Assembly (NCBI GenBank): GCA_010021705.1
Contig: RGMU01000104.1
Span: 1 to 5,932, forward strand
DNA from: Chitinophagia bacterium
Lineage (GTDB): Bacteria; Bacteroidota; Bacteroidia; Chitinophagales; Chitinophagaceae
Direction of reading: 5' to 3'
DNA length: 5,932 bases
Under the pieces are notes generated by a model. It was given only the letters and a program-made list of their open reading frames with translations, was not told where the DNA came from and did no database searches. A program made the position numbers and the translations under genes. Positions 1 through 5,898 of this stretch are shown in pieces. Position 1 is the first letter of the stretch, and the number at the start of each line of letters is the position of its first letter.

Positions 1-1
1 A

Positions 2-1237
2 AAATTTCAATATTTTGAATTTAATAGCCAAAACACGCCTATCATAGACTCTAACGGCAAGCCCACAGCAGTGGACAGTGTATTGCGCATACAATACCAC
101 TATACACAGCAAATAAACGCAGGCTATGTGAACTGGAGCGATGAATTAGGAAGTAAATGGAGCTATCAATTAGGGCTAAGGTTAGAAGAAGCCATTTATA
201 AAGGCACTTATACCAACCGCTACACAGCAGAACTTTCCAACTATTTTGTTAACCTTTTCCCAACTGCTTATTTAGCCTATAAGCCTTCTGCCCAACACAG
301 CTTTTATGTTAACTACACCCGCCGTACCAACCGCCCCTCTTTTCAGCAGTTGATACCGTACCTTGACCTGTCTAACCCCGGTGTTGTAAATTCCGGCAAT
401 CCTGCATTAAAGCCCGAATTTATCAACAATACCGAGTTTAGTTATAACTTTAATACAAAAAAGAATAACTACATTGCAAGTGCCTACTACCAATATACCG
501 AAAATTTGGTGGAGCGCATCACCCGCCCGGGTACGGGTGCGTTTGCAGATAGACTGTACGTAAGTCCGGAAAACATTGCCTCCGGTGTTACTTACGGCTT
601 TGAAGCCACTGCCACACTCAAATTAACTAAAATATGGGAAGCCACGCTTAATGCCAATATATTCAAAAACGAATTAGTGATAGGCAATGAAAATGCCGAT
701 TTTGCCAAATACTTTACCAATAATAGCGGTATGGGCTACTTTGGCAAGGCAAACACCACCATTAAGCTACCCAAAGGCTTTAGTTTGCAGCTAACCGGCA
801 ACTATGAAAGTAAAAAAGTTACCGCACAGGGAAGCTCACGCTACACAGCTTGGGCAGATGCCGCACTAAAAAAGCAAATGTTTAAAAACAAAGCCACGCT
901 TACCATCAACTGCCAAGATGTGATCAAAACCCACCGCTTTATTAACGATTATGACCTTACCACGTACACACAAACCATAAACCGCGTAAAAGAAACAAGG
1001 ATTGGCAATATTACTTTTTCTTACCGCTTTGGCAAAACAGACTTTGGCAACCAAAACGGTGGCGGAGGCAAAAGAGGCGGAGGCAGGGGCAGCAAACATG
1101 CCGCTCCGGGTACCGATAAGCCCAAGCAAGACCCTAACAACATAGGCGAAGACCGCGGTAAAAACCTACGCGAAGGTGATGACGATGCCGGCAACCAAGG
1201 CGGCGGTGGTAATCAAGGTGGCGGAAAAGGCAAATAA
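2..1237 (+). CDS. Outer-membrane beta-barrel protein (TonB-dependent receptor-like, PF14905 type), C-terminal part
   Basis: The reading frame is open from the left edge to a TAA at 1235-1237, giving 411 codons, so the N-terminus (signal peptide, carboxypeptidase-like and plug domains in full-length relatives) lies outside. The GTG at 71 is only an internal codon. The visible part reads as alternating aromatic/polar beta-strands of a large outer-membrane barrel. Two stretches are hallmarks of the Bacteroidota 'outer membrane beta-barrel' family: NYTRRTNRPSFQQL (about 314-352) and GNPALKPEF (395-421). The last strand is probably ITFSYRFG, ending near 1033. After it comes a 59-residue glycine-rich charged tail (1058-1234), an odd extension. 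By family knowledge such proteins sit in the outer membrane, and some import ligands with TonB. The substrate cannot be inferred. The next gene has its own promoter 4 bases after the stop. The family call is confident; the transport role is an inference. Confidence 0.88.
   Translation, partial: KFQYFEFNSQNTPIIDSNGKPTAVDSVLRIQYHYTQQINAGYVNWSDELGSKWSYQLGLRLEEAIYKGTYTNRYTAELSNYFVNLFPTAYLAYKPSAQHSFYVNYTRRTNRPSFQQLIPYLDLSNPGVVNSGNPALKPEFINNTEFSYNFNTKKNNYIASAYYQYTENLVERITRPGTGAFADRLYVSPENIASGVTYGFEATATLKLTKIWEATLNANIFKNELVIGNENADFAKYFTNNSGMGYFGKANTTIKLPKGFSLQLTGNYESKKVTAQGSSRYTAWADAALKKQMFKNKATLTINCQDVIKTHRFINDYDLTTYTQTINRVKETRIGNITFSYRFGKTDFGNQNGGGGKRGGGRGSKHAAPGTDKPKQDPNNIGEDRGKNLREGDDDAGNQGGGGNQGGGKGK
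1058..1234 (+). repeat. Glycine-rich low-complexity tail of the barrel protein
   Basis: This segment encodes 59 residues with 21 glycines and no aromatic residue. It opens with GGGGKRGGGRG, passes through a charged linker rich in K, D, E and P, and ends with two NQGGG units. At DNA level GGCGGAGGCA occurs twice, at 1061-1070 and 1076-1085. It follows the likely final beta-strand, so it would be expected on the periplasmic side if the barrel ends normally. The role is unknown. Confidence 0.75.
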
Positions 1238-1241
1238 GATA

Positions 1242-1272
1242 TTGTTTTGCCCGCTATATCTGCTTACTTTTG
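1242..1272 (+). promoter_or_regulatory. Bacteroidota-type promoter of the proline dehydrogenase gene
   Basis: TTG at 1242-1244, a 20-base spacer and TACTTTTG at 1265-1272 match the known Bacteroidota pattern TTG-N(about 19-23)-TAnnTTTG. Transcription should start near 1275, leaving a leader of about 18 bases before the ATG at 1294. This placement argues against the in-frame TTG at 1270 as the translation start, because that codon lies inside the -7 element. No Shine-Dalgarno is visible in the leader. Confidence 0.7.
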
Positions 1273-1293
1273 CGCACCCATTTACATTATATA

Positions 1294-2460
1294 ATGCTTC
1301 CTCAGTTTGACGATACTTCAATAGCCTTTCAATACCGCACCAATAAAGAGCTAAAGCGGGCACACTTTTTGTTTGGCAGTATGGCATCGCCAACGCTGAC
1401 CGCCATAGGTATGTCGCTAACTAAGCTGGCTATTGACTGGAAACTACCGGTAAAGCCTCTGATAAAGGGCACGCTGTTTGCGCAGTTTTGCGGGGGTGAA
1501 ACAATGGATGAAGCTGCCCAAACCGCCGAAGCTATAGGCAAATATGGCGTAGATACCATTTTAGACTATGGCGTGGAAGGCAAAGACGGTGAAGCTGAAT
1601 ACGACAAAGCCGTGCCGGAATTTATCAAAGCCATTGAATATGCGTCTAAACAGCCCCGCATTCCGTTTATTAGCATTAAAATTACGGGCTTTGCCCGCTT
1701 TGCGCTTTTGGAAAAAATACATGCCGGTAGCAGCCTTAGTGCTCCCGAAAGCGATGAATGGCAAAGAATAGTAAAGCGCATTACCCAAATATGCGAAGCA
1801 GCAGCCAAGCACAACATTAAGGTGCTAATAGATGCCGAAGAAAGCTGGATACAAAAACCGGTTGATGACCTTGCCAATCTGATGATGAGCACCTTTAACC
1901 GCACTCACGTGGTGGTTTACAACACTTTTCAGCACTACTGCCATAGCCGCCTTGCCTACTTAAAAGCCTCTGTGGTAACAGCCCAAAAAGAAGGCTACTT
2001 ATTAGGGGCAAAATTGGTACGCGGGGCATACATGGAAAAAGAACGCAAGCGCGCCGAGGCTATGGGCTATCCTTCGCCCATTCAGCCCAATAAAGAAGCT
2101 ACCGATGCCGACTATAACCAGGCTGTGGCATTTTGCATGGAGAATATCAACCACTTAGGGCTTTTCATAGGCACGCACAACGAGCATAGCTGTCTATTGG
2201 CAGCAAAGGCAATGCAAGATGCAGGCATGAACCCATCCTCGGACAAAGTTTACTTTTCGCAACTTTATGGCATGAGCGACAACATTTCGTTCAACCTTGC
2301 CCATCATGGCTACAAGGTAGCCAAATACCTGCCCTACGGTCCGGTAAACGATGTAATACCTTATTTGCTGCGCCGGGCACAGGAAAACACATCGGTAGCG
2401 GGGCAAACAGGGCGCGAGCTTAGCCTGATAGCCAAAGAGGTGAAAAGAAGGGGTATTTAA
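1294..2460 (+). CDS. Proline dehydrogenase (monofunctional, FAD-dependent)
   Basis: The product oxidises L-proline to 1-pyrroline-5-carboxylate with FAD, the first step of proline catabolism to glutamate, and passes electrons to the quinone pool. From the ATG at 1294 it has 388 residues, the usual size of stand-alone Bacteroidota enzymes. It is a PRODH beta/alpha barrel with no fused P5C dehydrogenase. Visible motifs are ISIKITGF (127-134, with the lysine matching the E. coli PutA active-site lysine), LIDAEESW (178-185), KLVRGAYMEKER (240-251, FAD-contacting arginine region), THNEHS (294-299), FSQLYGMSDN (321-330), YLPYGP (345-350) and YLLRRAQEN (357-365), whose Arg pair binds the proline carboxylate. 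An in-frame TTG at 1270 would add 8 residues but falls within the promoter, so ATG is preferred. It stands alone with its own promoter and converges on the SET gene 36 bases away. No P5C dehydrogenase is in view. Confidence 0.95.
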   Translation: MLPQFDDTSIAFQYRTNKELKRAHFLFGSMASPTLTAIGMSLTKLAIDWKLPVKPLIKGTLFAQFCGGETMDEAAQTAEAIGKYGVDTILDYGVEGKDGEAEYDKAVPEFIKAIEYASKQPRIPFISIKITGFARFALLEKIHAGSSLSAPESDEWQRIVKRITQICEAAAKHNIKVLIDAEESWIQKPVDDLANLMMSTFNRTHVVVYNTFQHYCHSRLAYLKASVVTAQKEGYLLGAKLVRGAYMEKERKRAEAMGYPSPIQPNKEATDADYNQAVAFCMENINHLGLFIGTHNEHSCLLAAKAMQDAGMNPSSDKVYFSQLYGMSDNISFNLAHHGYKVAKYLPYGPVNDVIPYLLRRAQENTSVAGQTGRELSLIAKEVKRRGI

Positions 2461-2496
2461 GGCATTGTATGGAAAATTGATTGCCGCTATGGTTTA

Positions 2497-2883
2497 CTAT
2501 TCCGCTTCAAACCAAACGGGGGTTTCGTCATCAAAGTCTCCGTTATAGTTAATGGTAAGTTCGCTGCCTGCTTCAATGCGAGCTACGGTTTTGATGAACA
2601 TGGTTTGGTCGTCATAATTCATAAAGTATTCACAATTTGAGTTGTAGGAATGATTATAGAGCGGAATATAGCCCAATGCCATGCAACATAGGTTTTCGCC
2701 ATTGGGTTGCCATTCAAAAATGTAGTCATGTAGCAAGGTTTGGTCAAGCAGCAGGCGGTCTTTATGGCTCATTACAATAACGGGTGAAGTTTCCACAATC
2801 GTGCCCGGTTCAAGGGCTATTGGGGTGAATATTCCCCTGCCTTTTTGGGGAATATAGGCAATATATACAGCAATATGGAGCAT
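2497..2883 (-). CDS. Small SET-domain protein (putative lysine methyltransferase)
   Basis: This 128-residue protein is almost entirely a SET domain, the S-adenosylmethionine-dependent methyltransferase fold best known from histone lysine methyltransferases. Motifs appear in the expected order: GRGIF (15-19, the N-terminal SET motif), then YNHSYNSNCEY (76-86, the counterpart of NHSCxPN, which contributes to cofactor binding), then GSELTINYNGD (106-116, the counterpart of ELTxDY with the conserved tyrosine). A short acidic end, TPVWFEAE, replaces a cysteine-rich post-SET domain. There is no signal peptide, so it is presumably cytoplasmic. Proteins of this size occur in many Bacteroidota, and their substrates are largely unknown. 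The start is ATG at 2881-2883 and the stop is TAG. It diverges from the barrel-like gene at 2970 and converges with proline dehydrogenase. The fold is confident. Catalysis is an inference and the target is unknown. Confidence 0.88.
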   Translation of the reverse strand: MLHIAVYIAYIPQKGRGIFTPIALEPGTIVETSPVIVMSHKDRLLLDQTLLHDYIFEWQPNGENLCCMALGYIPLYNHSYNSNCEYFMNYDDQTMFIKTVARIEAGSELTINYNGDFDDETPVWFEAE

Positions 2884-2893
2884 AAAGATAAAA

Positions 2894-2924
2894 TTTGAGC
2901 TTATTGCGCCTAAAAATTACTTTG
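2894..2924 (+). promoter_or_regulatory. Candidate promoter of the barrel-like protein gene
   Basis: TTTG at 2894-2897, a 20-base spacer and TACTTTG at 2918-2924 resemble the Bacteroidota promoter, but the -7 element is one base short of TAnnTTTG. The predicted start of transcription, near 2931, would leave a leader of about 39 bases before the ATG at 2970. It is a tentative call based on position and partial match. Confidence 0.35.
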
Positions 2925-2955
2925 TTATTGAAATGATTTTATATTTTTACAGTTT

Positions 2956-2963
2956 CAAAGATA
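2956..2963 (-). promoter_or_regulatory. Candidate -7 element for the SET gene
   Basis: CAAAGATA on the plus strand reads TATCTTTG on the minus strand, a full match to TAnnTTTG. It points toward the SET gene and would give a leader of about 66 bases before its ATG at 2883. No good TTG lies at the expected spacing upstream, which would fall inside the start of the divergent gene. The match could therefore be chance. Confidence 0.3.
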
Positions 2964-2969
2964 GGCAAT

Positions 2970-3818
2970 ATGTCGGTTAAACATCGGATAAAGATATTTG
3001 TGTTGCTATTAGTGTTACTAAGCCCTGCTATTGGCTTTGCGCGCTATAAGTTTAGAGTATATCCATTTTGGAATACCTTTAAAGACCGCAGACGCTGGGA
3101 GCTAAGCGGTTCGTTAATAACGGCAAAGGGTGAATTTGCCGGTGTAACCCGTGTTGTGGGCTATAATGACCGCTATTTGGGAGATTCTACGCTTGTGCGC
3201 CCCATGAAAGCCCAAATGGGCTTTGGAGGCGGTATTGGTGTTTCAACTCCGTTTGCATCAACCGGGCACATCAGTGCTTTTGCCTTTGCCTGGGGGCTTA
3301 ATGTTAACATGTATCAGTGGAAAGACGTGAACAAGGTTTATAACATAGACGGCACATTCCAACCCTGGTCTAAGCCATTAGATGTGAGCACCATGCAAAT
3401 ATCCATGCCCATAGCGTTGGAATGGAAAACAGGTACGGAAGCCTTAGTAATTACGCACCGCATTTCGTTAGGTGGGGCAGTTGGTGCAGGTCTATTACCT
3501 CATATTAACATAAGCACACCGTTAAACCTATCTGAATACAAAGCACAGCAAACCATTGGTACTAACCCGTTCTTTAAAGCAGAACTTGCTTTTCGCCGCG
3601 GGATAGTTTGGAAATTAAGGGCAATGTACACTATGGGTAATATAGAGCTAATGAACTTTACTAAGCCCATACAAGGCTATACAGACGGTCCTTTCAATCT
3701 TACATATAAGTCTAACCTACAGTTTTCGCTTATTCTTATGCCTTTCAAACGCCGCTGGACAGAATCAGCATGGTACAACGATTTTGATACCTATAATTGG
3801 AATGAGCGTTTAGATTAA
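2970..3818 (+). CDS. Exported protein of unknown function, probable small outer-membrane beta-barrel
   Basis: I do not recognise this 282-residue protein. Residues 1-24 form a clear signal peptide: basic start MSVKHRIK, hydrophobic core IFVLLLVLLSPAIG, and likely cleavage after GFA-24. The mature part has no further long hydrophobic helix. It shows alternating hydrophobic and polar stretches with many aromatics and glycines, such as MGFGGGIGV (83-91), ISAFAFAWGLNVNMYQW (101-117), HRISLGGAVGAGLL (163-176) and NLQFSLILMPF (249-259), as expected of outer-membrane beta-strands. Clusters of Arg/Lys next to Trp/Tyr (RRRWEL, KRRWTESAWY) could be turn or membrane-edge residues. The ATG at 2970 is preceded by AGG about 6 bases upstream, and the gene ends in tandem stops TAATAA. 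It diverges from the SET gene and converges on the SUMF1-fold gene 15 bases away. Export is confident; the barrel fold is an inference from composition. Confidence 0.8.
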   Translation: MSVKHRIKIFVLLLVLLSPAIGFARYKFRVYPFWNTFKDRRRWELSGSLITAKGEFAGVTRVVGYNDRYLGDSTLVRPMKAQMGFGGGIGVSTPFASTGHISAFAFAWGLNVNMYQWKDVNKVYNIDGTFQPWSKPLDVSTMQISMPIALEWKTGTEALVITHRISLGGAVGAGLLPHINISTPLNLSEYKAQQTIGTNPFFKAELAFRRGIVWKLRAMYTMGNIELMNFTKPIQGYTDGPFNLTYKSNLQFSLILMPFKRRWTESAWYNDFDTYNWNERLD

Positions 3819-3833
3819 TAATGCTTGCTAAGG

Positions 3834-4691
3834 CTACTTTACCGTCATCACTACTCTAAAGCCAATATTAGCATAACTAACATTAGGCGGGCAAACATAT
3901 CTGTTAGTACACCGGCAACCAATAGGATAGTGCCCCCAGCTACCACCTCTTACCACACGCTCTGCACGCTTGCCTGGTCCCATGGGGTCTTTAGGAGGGC
4001 TACACTTATAATAATCAGCGGCATACCAGTCATAACACCATTCGCGCACATTTCCAGCCATACCATACAAGCCTAAAATATTAGGCATTTTGCTAAGCGC
4101 GGGATGCGTGGTATCACCACTATTTTCAATAAACCAGCCTACGTTTTCTAAGCTGTCGCTACCGCTAAATTTTGTATTTTGGTGTTTGTTGCCTCCTTTG
4201 GCTGCATATTCCCATTCGGCTTCTGTGGGCAGCCGGCAGTTAACATCATATTTACTACTAACCCATTTACAGTAAGCAACGGCATCGTTATAGCTTACGT
4301 GCACCACCGGATGATTATCTTCATGCGGGCAACGCTTGCGCCCTGCCACATCTCTTTCCCAATTAGCAAAGTTATACTCCACCCACCGCTTGCCGGTATA
4401 AGCCCAACTGTAGCCATTTTTTTCGGCATCGGTTTTGTAAGAGGTGTTTCCCATAAACTCTCTGAATTGGGCTACCGTAACTTCAGTATTAGACATATAA
4501 AACGGCGACAGCGTAACCTCATGTACAGGCTTTTCGTCAGGAGCGGTGCTAATATCATCACCCATTTTAAAAGAACCACCTTCTACGTAGATAAAGCCTA
4601 ACGGTGGTAAGTCGGTCATAGCCTCCGGTTGAGCTTGAACGTTTATGCCCCCAACCAAAGCCACACACACCAATAGAAGTGCCTTTCTCAT
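3834..4691 (-). CDS. Exported SUMF1-fold (formylglycine-generating enzyme family) protein
   Basis: This 285-residue protein has a signal peptide, MRKALLLVCVALVGGINVQA, with likely signal peptidase I cleavage after A20. The cysteine at 9 is not in a good lipobox. The rest is one FGE-sulfatase/SUMF1 domain (PF03781 type): YVEGGSFKMG (35-44), TEVTVAQF (69-76), HPVVHVSYNDAVAYCKW (127-143), CRLPTEAEWEYAAKGG (152-167), GLYGMAGNVREWCYDWY (207-223), RVVRGGSW (245-252) and NIGFRVV (275-281). True formylglycine-generating enzymes oxidise a sulfatase cysteine using two copper-binding cysteines (336 and 341 in the human enzyme). By alignment from RGGS, the second is present (C259) but the first is His254. 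Formylglycine formation is therefore doubtful, and a structural or binding role is as likely. Gliding/T9SS proteins GldJ and GldK share this fold but are lipoproteins, and GldK is also longer. No sulfatase or T9SS gene is in view. It has its own promoter at 4711-4741. Confidence 0.92.
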   Translation of the reverse strand: MRKALLLVCVALVGGINVQAQPEAMTDLPPLGFIYVEGGSFKMGDDISTAPDEKPVHEVTLSPFYMSNTEVTVAQFREFMGNTSYKTDAEKNGYSWAYTGKRWVEYNFANWERDVAGRKRCPHEDNHPVVHVSYNDAVAYCKWVSSKYDVNCRLPTEAEWEYAAKGGNKHQNTKFSGSDSLENVGWFIENSGDTTHPALSKMPNILGLYGMAGNVREWCYDWYAADYYKCSPPKDPMGPGKRAERVVRGGSWGHYPIGCRCTNRYVCPPNVSYANIGFRVVMTVK

Positions 4692-4710
4692 AGAAAATAC
4701 TTTTATACGA

Positions 4711-4741
4711 CAAAAGTATATTCTTTTTTTAACAACCCAAA
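4711..4741 (-). promoter_or_regulatory. Bacteroidota-type promoter of the SUMF1-fold gene
   Basis: Read on the minus strand, TTTG (4741-4738), a 19-base spacer and TACTTTTG (4718-4711) match the Bacteroidota promoter consensus well. The predicted transcription start lies near 4704, so the leader before the ATG at 4691 is only about 13 bases, AT-rich and without a Shine-Dalgarno. The -7 element has the same sequence as that of the proline dehydrogenase promoter. Confidence 0.7.
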
Positions 4742-4821
4742 GCCCCTTTTACACTTTATGTTTCTCTATAGTGCAGGATATTGCTCGTAATAGTGCTTAT
4801 TTTACACAAAATTTAGCAAAT

Positions 4822-4836
4822 AAATTACCATAATTT
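4822..4836. repeat. Short inverted repeat overlapping the purC -33 element
   Basis: AAATTA-CCA-TAATTT is a perfect 6-base inverted repeat with a 3-base centre. An alternative pairing is CAAAT (4817-4821) with ATTTG (4833-4837). It overlaps the TTTG at 4834-4837, where a repressor or activator could bind. It is AT-rich and short, so chance is possible. Confidence 0.3.
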
Positions 4837-4868
4837 GTATATATACCCAAAAAATAGCACTACCTTTG
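4834..4868 (+). promoter_or_regulatory. Bacteroidota-type promoter of purC
   Basis: TTTG at 4834-4837, a 23-base spacer and TACCTTTG at 4861-4868 fit the promoter pattern, with the spacer at the long end of the range known from Flavobacterium. Transcription should begin around 4871-4875, inside a run of seven C (4869-4875), leaving a leader of about 40 bases. A purine-rich AAGGGGA (4896-4902) lies 10 bases before the ATG and may act as a weak ribosome binding site. The spacer contains a 10-base palindrome, GTATATATAC (4837-4846). Confidence 0.65.
4837..4846. repeat. Perfect 10-base palindrome in the purC promoter spacer
   Basis: GTATATATAC equals its own reverse complement and lies between the -33 and -7 elements. 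A similar TATATACC-AAAA sequence recurs at 4883-4894 in the leader, so TATATACC(C)AAAA occurs on both sides of the -7 element about 43 bases apart. It could be an operator pair or only AT-rich background. Confidence 0.3.
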
Positions 4869-4912
4869 CCCCCCCTTTCTATTATATACCAAAACAAGGG
4901 GAATAATTACTT

Positions 4913-5851
4913 ATGATTTTTCCTAATCAAACGCAATTTTATAAAGGAAAAGTAAGAGATGTTTATACAATAGCCGATAAATATGTGGTGATGATAGTGA
5001 GCGACAGAATTTCGGCATTTGATGTGGTGTTGCCTGCTACAATACCCTATAAAGGGCAGGTATTGAATGAAATTTCAGCTCAATTTTTGGCTTCTACCGC
5101 AGATATTGTACCCAACTGGATGCTTAGCACCCCTTTTCCTAACACTATGATAGGCTACAACTGCGTCCCTTATCCGGTTGAAATGGTAGTGCGGGGCAAT
5201 CTAAGCGGGCACGCCTGGCGCACTTATAAATCAGGCAAGCGCACACTATGTGGCGTACCCTTGCCAGAAGGCATGAAAGAAAACGACTTTTTTGACCAAC
5301 CCATTATCACCCCCACCACCAAAGCAAAAGTGGGGCATGATGAAGACATTTCACGCGAACAAATTATAACTAGCGGTTTAATATCCGAAGAAGAATACAT
5401 TGCCTTAGAGCAATACGCATATTCTCTGTTTGACAGAGGGCGCGAAATTGCCAAAACAAGGGGATTAATATTGGTAGATACCAAATATGAATTTGGCAAA
5501 CGCAATGGTATTATTCACCTAATAGACGAAATTCACACACCCGACTCCTCCCGCTATTTCTACCTTGACGGCTTTGAAGAAAGGCAAGCAACCGGACAAC
5601 CCCAAAGACAGCTGTCTAAGGAATTTGTAAGAGAGTGGCTTATGCAACAAGGCTATACCGGCAAAGACGGTGAAACTATACCCGAAATGAGCGAAAATGT
5701 AATTGCCTCCATTTCAGAGCGGTATATTGAGCTTTATGAGGTGGTTACGGGCAAGTTTTTCTCCAAAAAAGACATGAACTATGCCTCTATGCAACCCTCC
5801 ATTGAAGCCGATTTAGAACGGATAGAGGCTGAATTGGCAGCAGCGGGGTAG
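4913..5851 (+). CDS. purC: Phosphoribosylaminoimidazole-succinocarboxamide synthase (SAICAR synthase)
   Basis: PurC joins CAIR and L-aspartate with ATP to give SAICAR in de novo purine (IMP) synthesis in the cytoplasm. The 312-residue product matches the longer (about 300-residue) bacterial/yeast form rather than the about 240-residue E. coli type. Motifs in order: FYKGKVRDVY (9-18, N-terminal ATP-binding region), SDRISAFD (30-37), VEMVVRGNLSGHAWRTY (89-105, SAICAR synthase signature 1), TTKAKVGHDEDIS (135-147), LILVDTKYEFG (185-195, signature 2), IDEIHTPDSSRY (204-215) and QLSKEFVREWL (233-243). The protein appears complete and intact. The ATG at 4913 gives the canonical start just before FYKGKVRDVY, with AAGGGGA 10 bases upstream. 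It has its own promoter and stands apart from other pur genes, with the SUMF1-fold gene diverging upstream. The stop is TAG at 5849-5851, and no intrinsic terminator follows within the window. Confidence 0.97.
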   Translation: MIFPNQTQFYKGKVRDVYTIADKYVVMIVSDRISAFDVVLPATIPYKGQVLNEISAQFLASTADIVPNWMLSTPFPNTMIGYNCVPYPVEMVVRGNLSGHAWRTYKSGKRTLCGVPLPEGMKENDFFDQPIITPTTKAKVGHDEDISREQIITSGLISEEEYIALEQYAYSLFDRGREIAKTRGLILVDTKYEFGKRNGIIHLIDEIHTPDSSRYFYLDGFEERQATGQPQRQLSKEFVREWLMQQGYTGKDGETIPEMSENVIASISERYIELYEVVTGKFFSKKDMNYASMQPSIEADLERIEAELAAAG

Positions 5852-5898
5852 CTTTGTTTTGACCAAATTCAGGAGTAATGGACATTTGTGGTGGTGAG

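Noticed and set aside
1270..1293. TTG start for proline dehydrogenase
   Set aside because: The codon falls inside the TACTTTTG promoter element, and a good ATG follows 24 bases later.
1566..1904. 112-codon open frame on the minus strand
   Set aside because: It is antisense to the conserved core of proline dehydrogenase and is best explained as a by-product of that gene's codon use.
2461..2485. Possible terminator hairpin GGCA...TGCC after proline dehydrogenase
   Set aside because: The stem is only four base pairs with a large loop and no following T-run.
4179..4601. 140-codon open frame on the plus strand
   Set aside because: It lies wholly opposite the SUMF1-fold gene, whose motifs are strong. 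The translation shows no recognisable family and no start signal.
4645..4833. 62-codon open frame in the SUMF1/purC intergenic region
   Set aside because: It overlaps the start and promoter of the minus-strand gene, and its translation has no recognisable features.
4869..4912. Riboswitch in the purC leader
   Set aside because: The leader is only about 40 bases, too short for a known purine-sensing aptamer, and no conserved fold is visible.
5849..5856. TAGCTTTG as a promoter for a gene after purC
   Set aside because: It matches TAnnTTTG, but it includes the purC stop codon and has no TTG at 17-23 bases upstream, so it is kept only as a remark.
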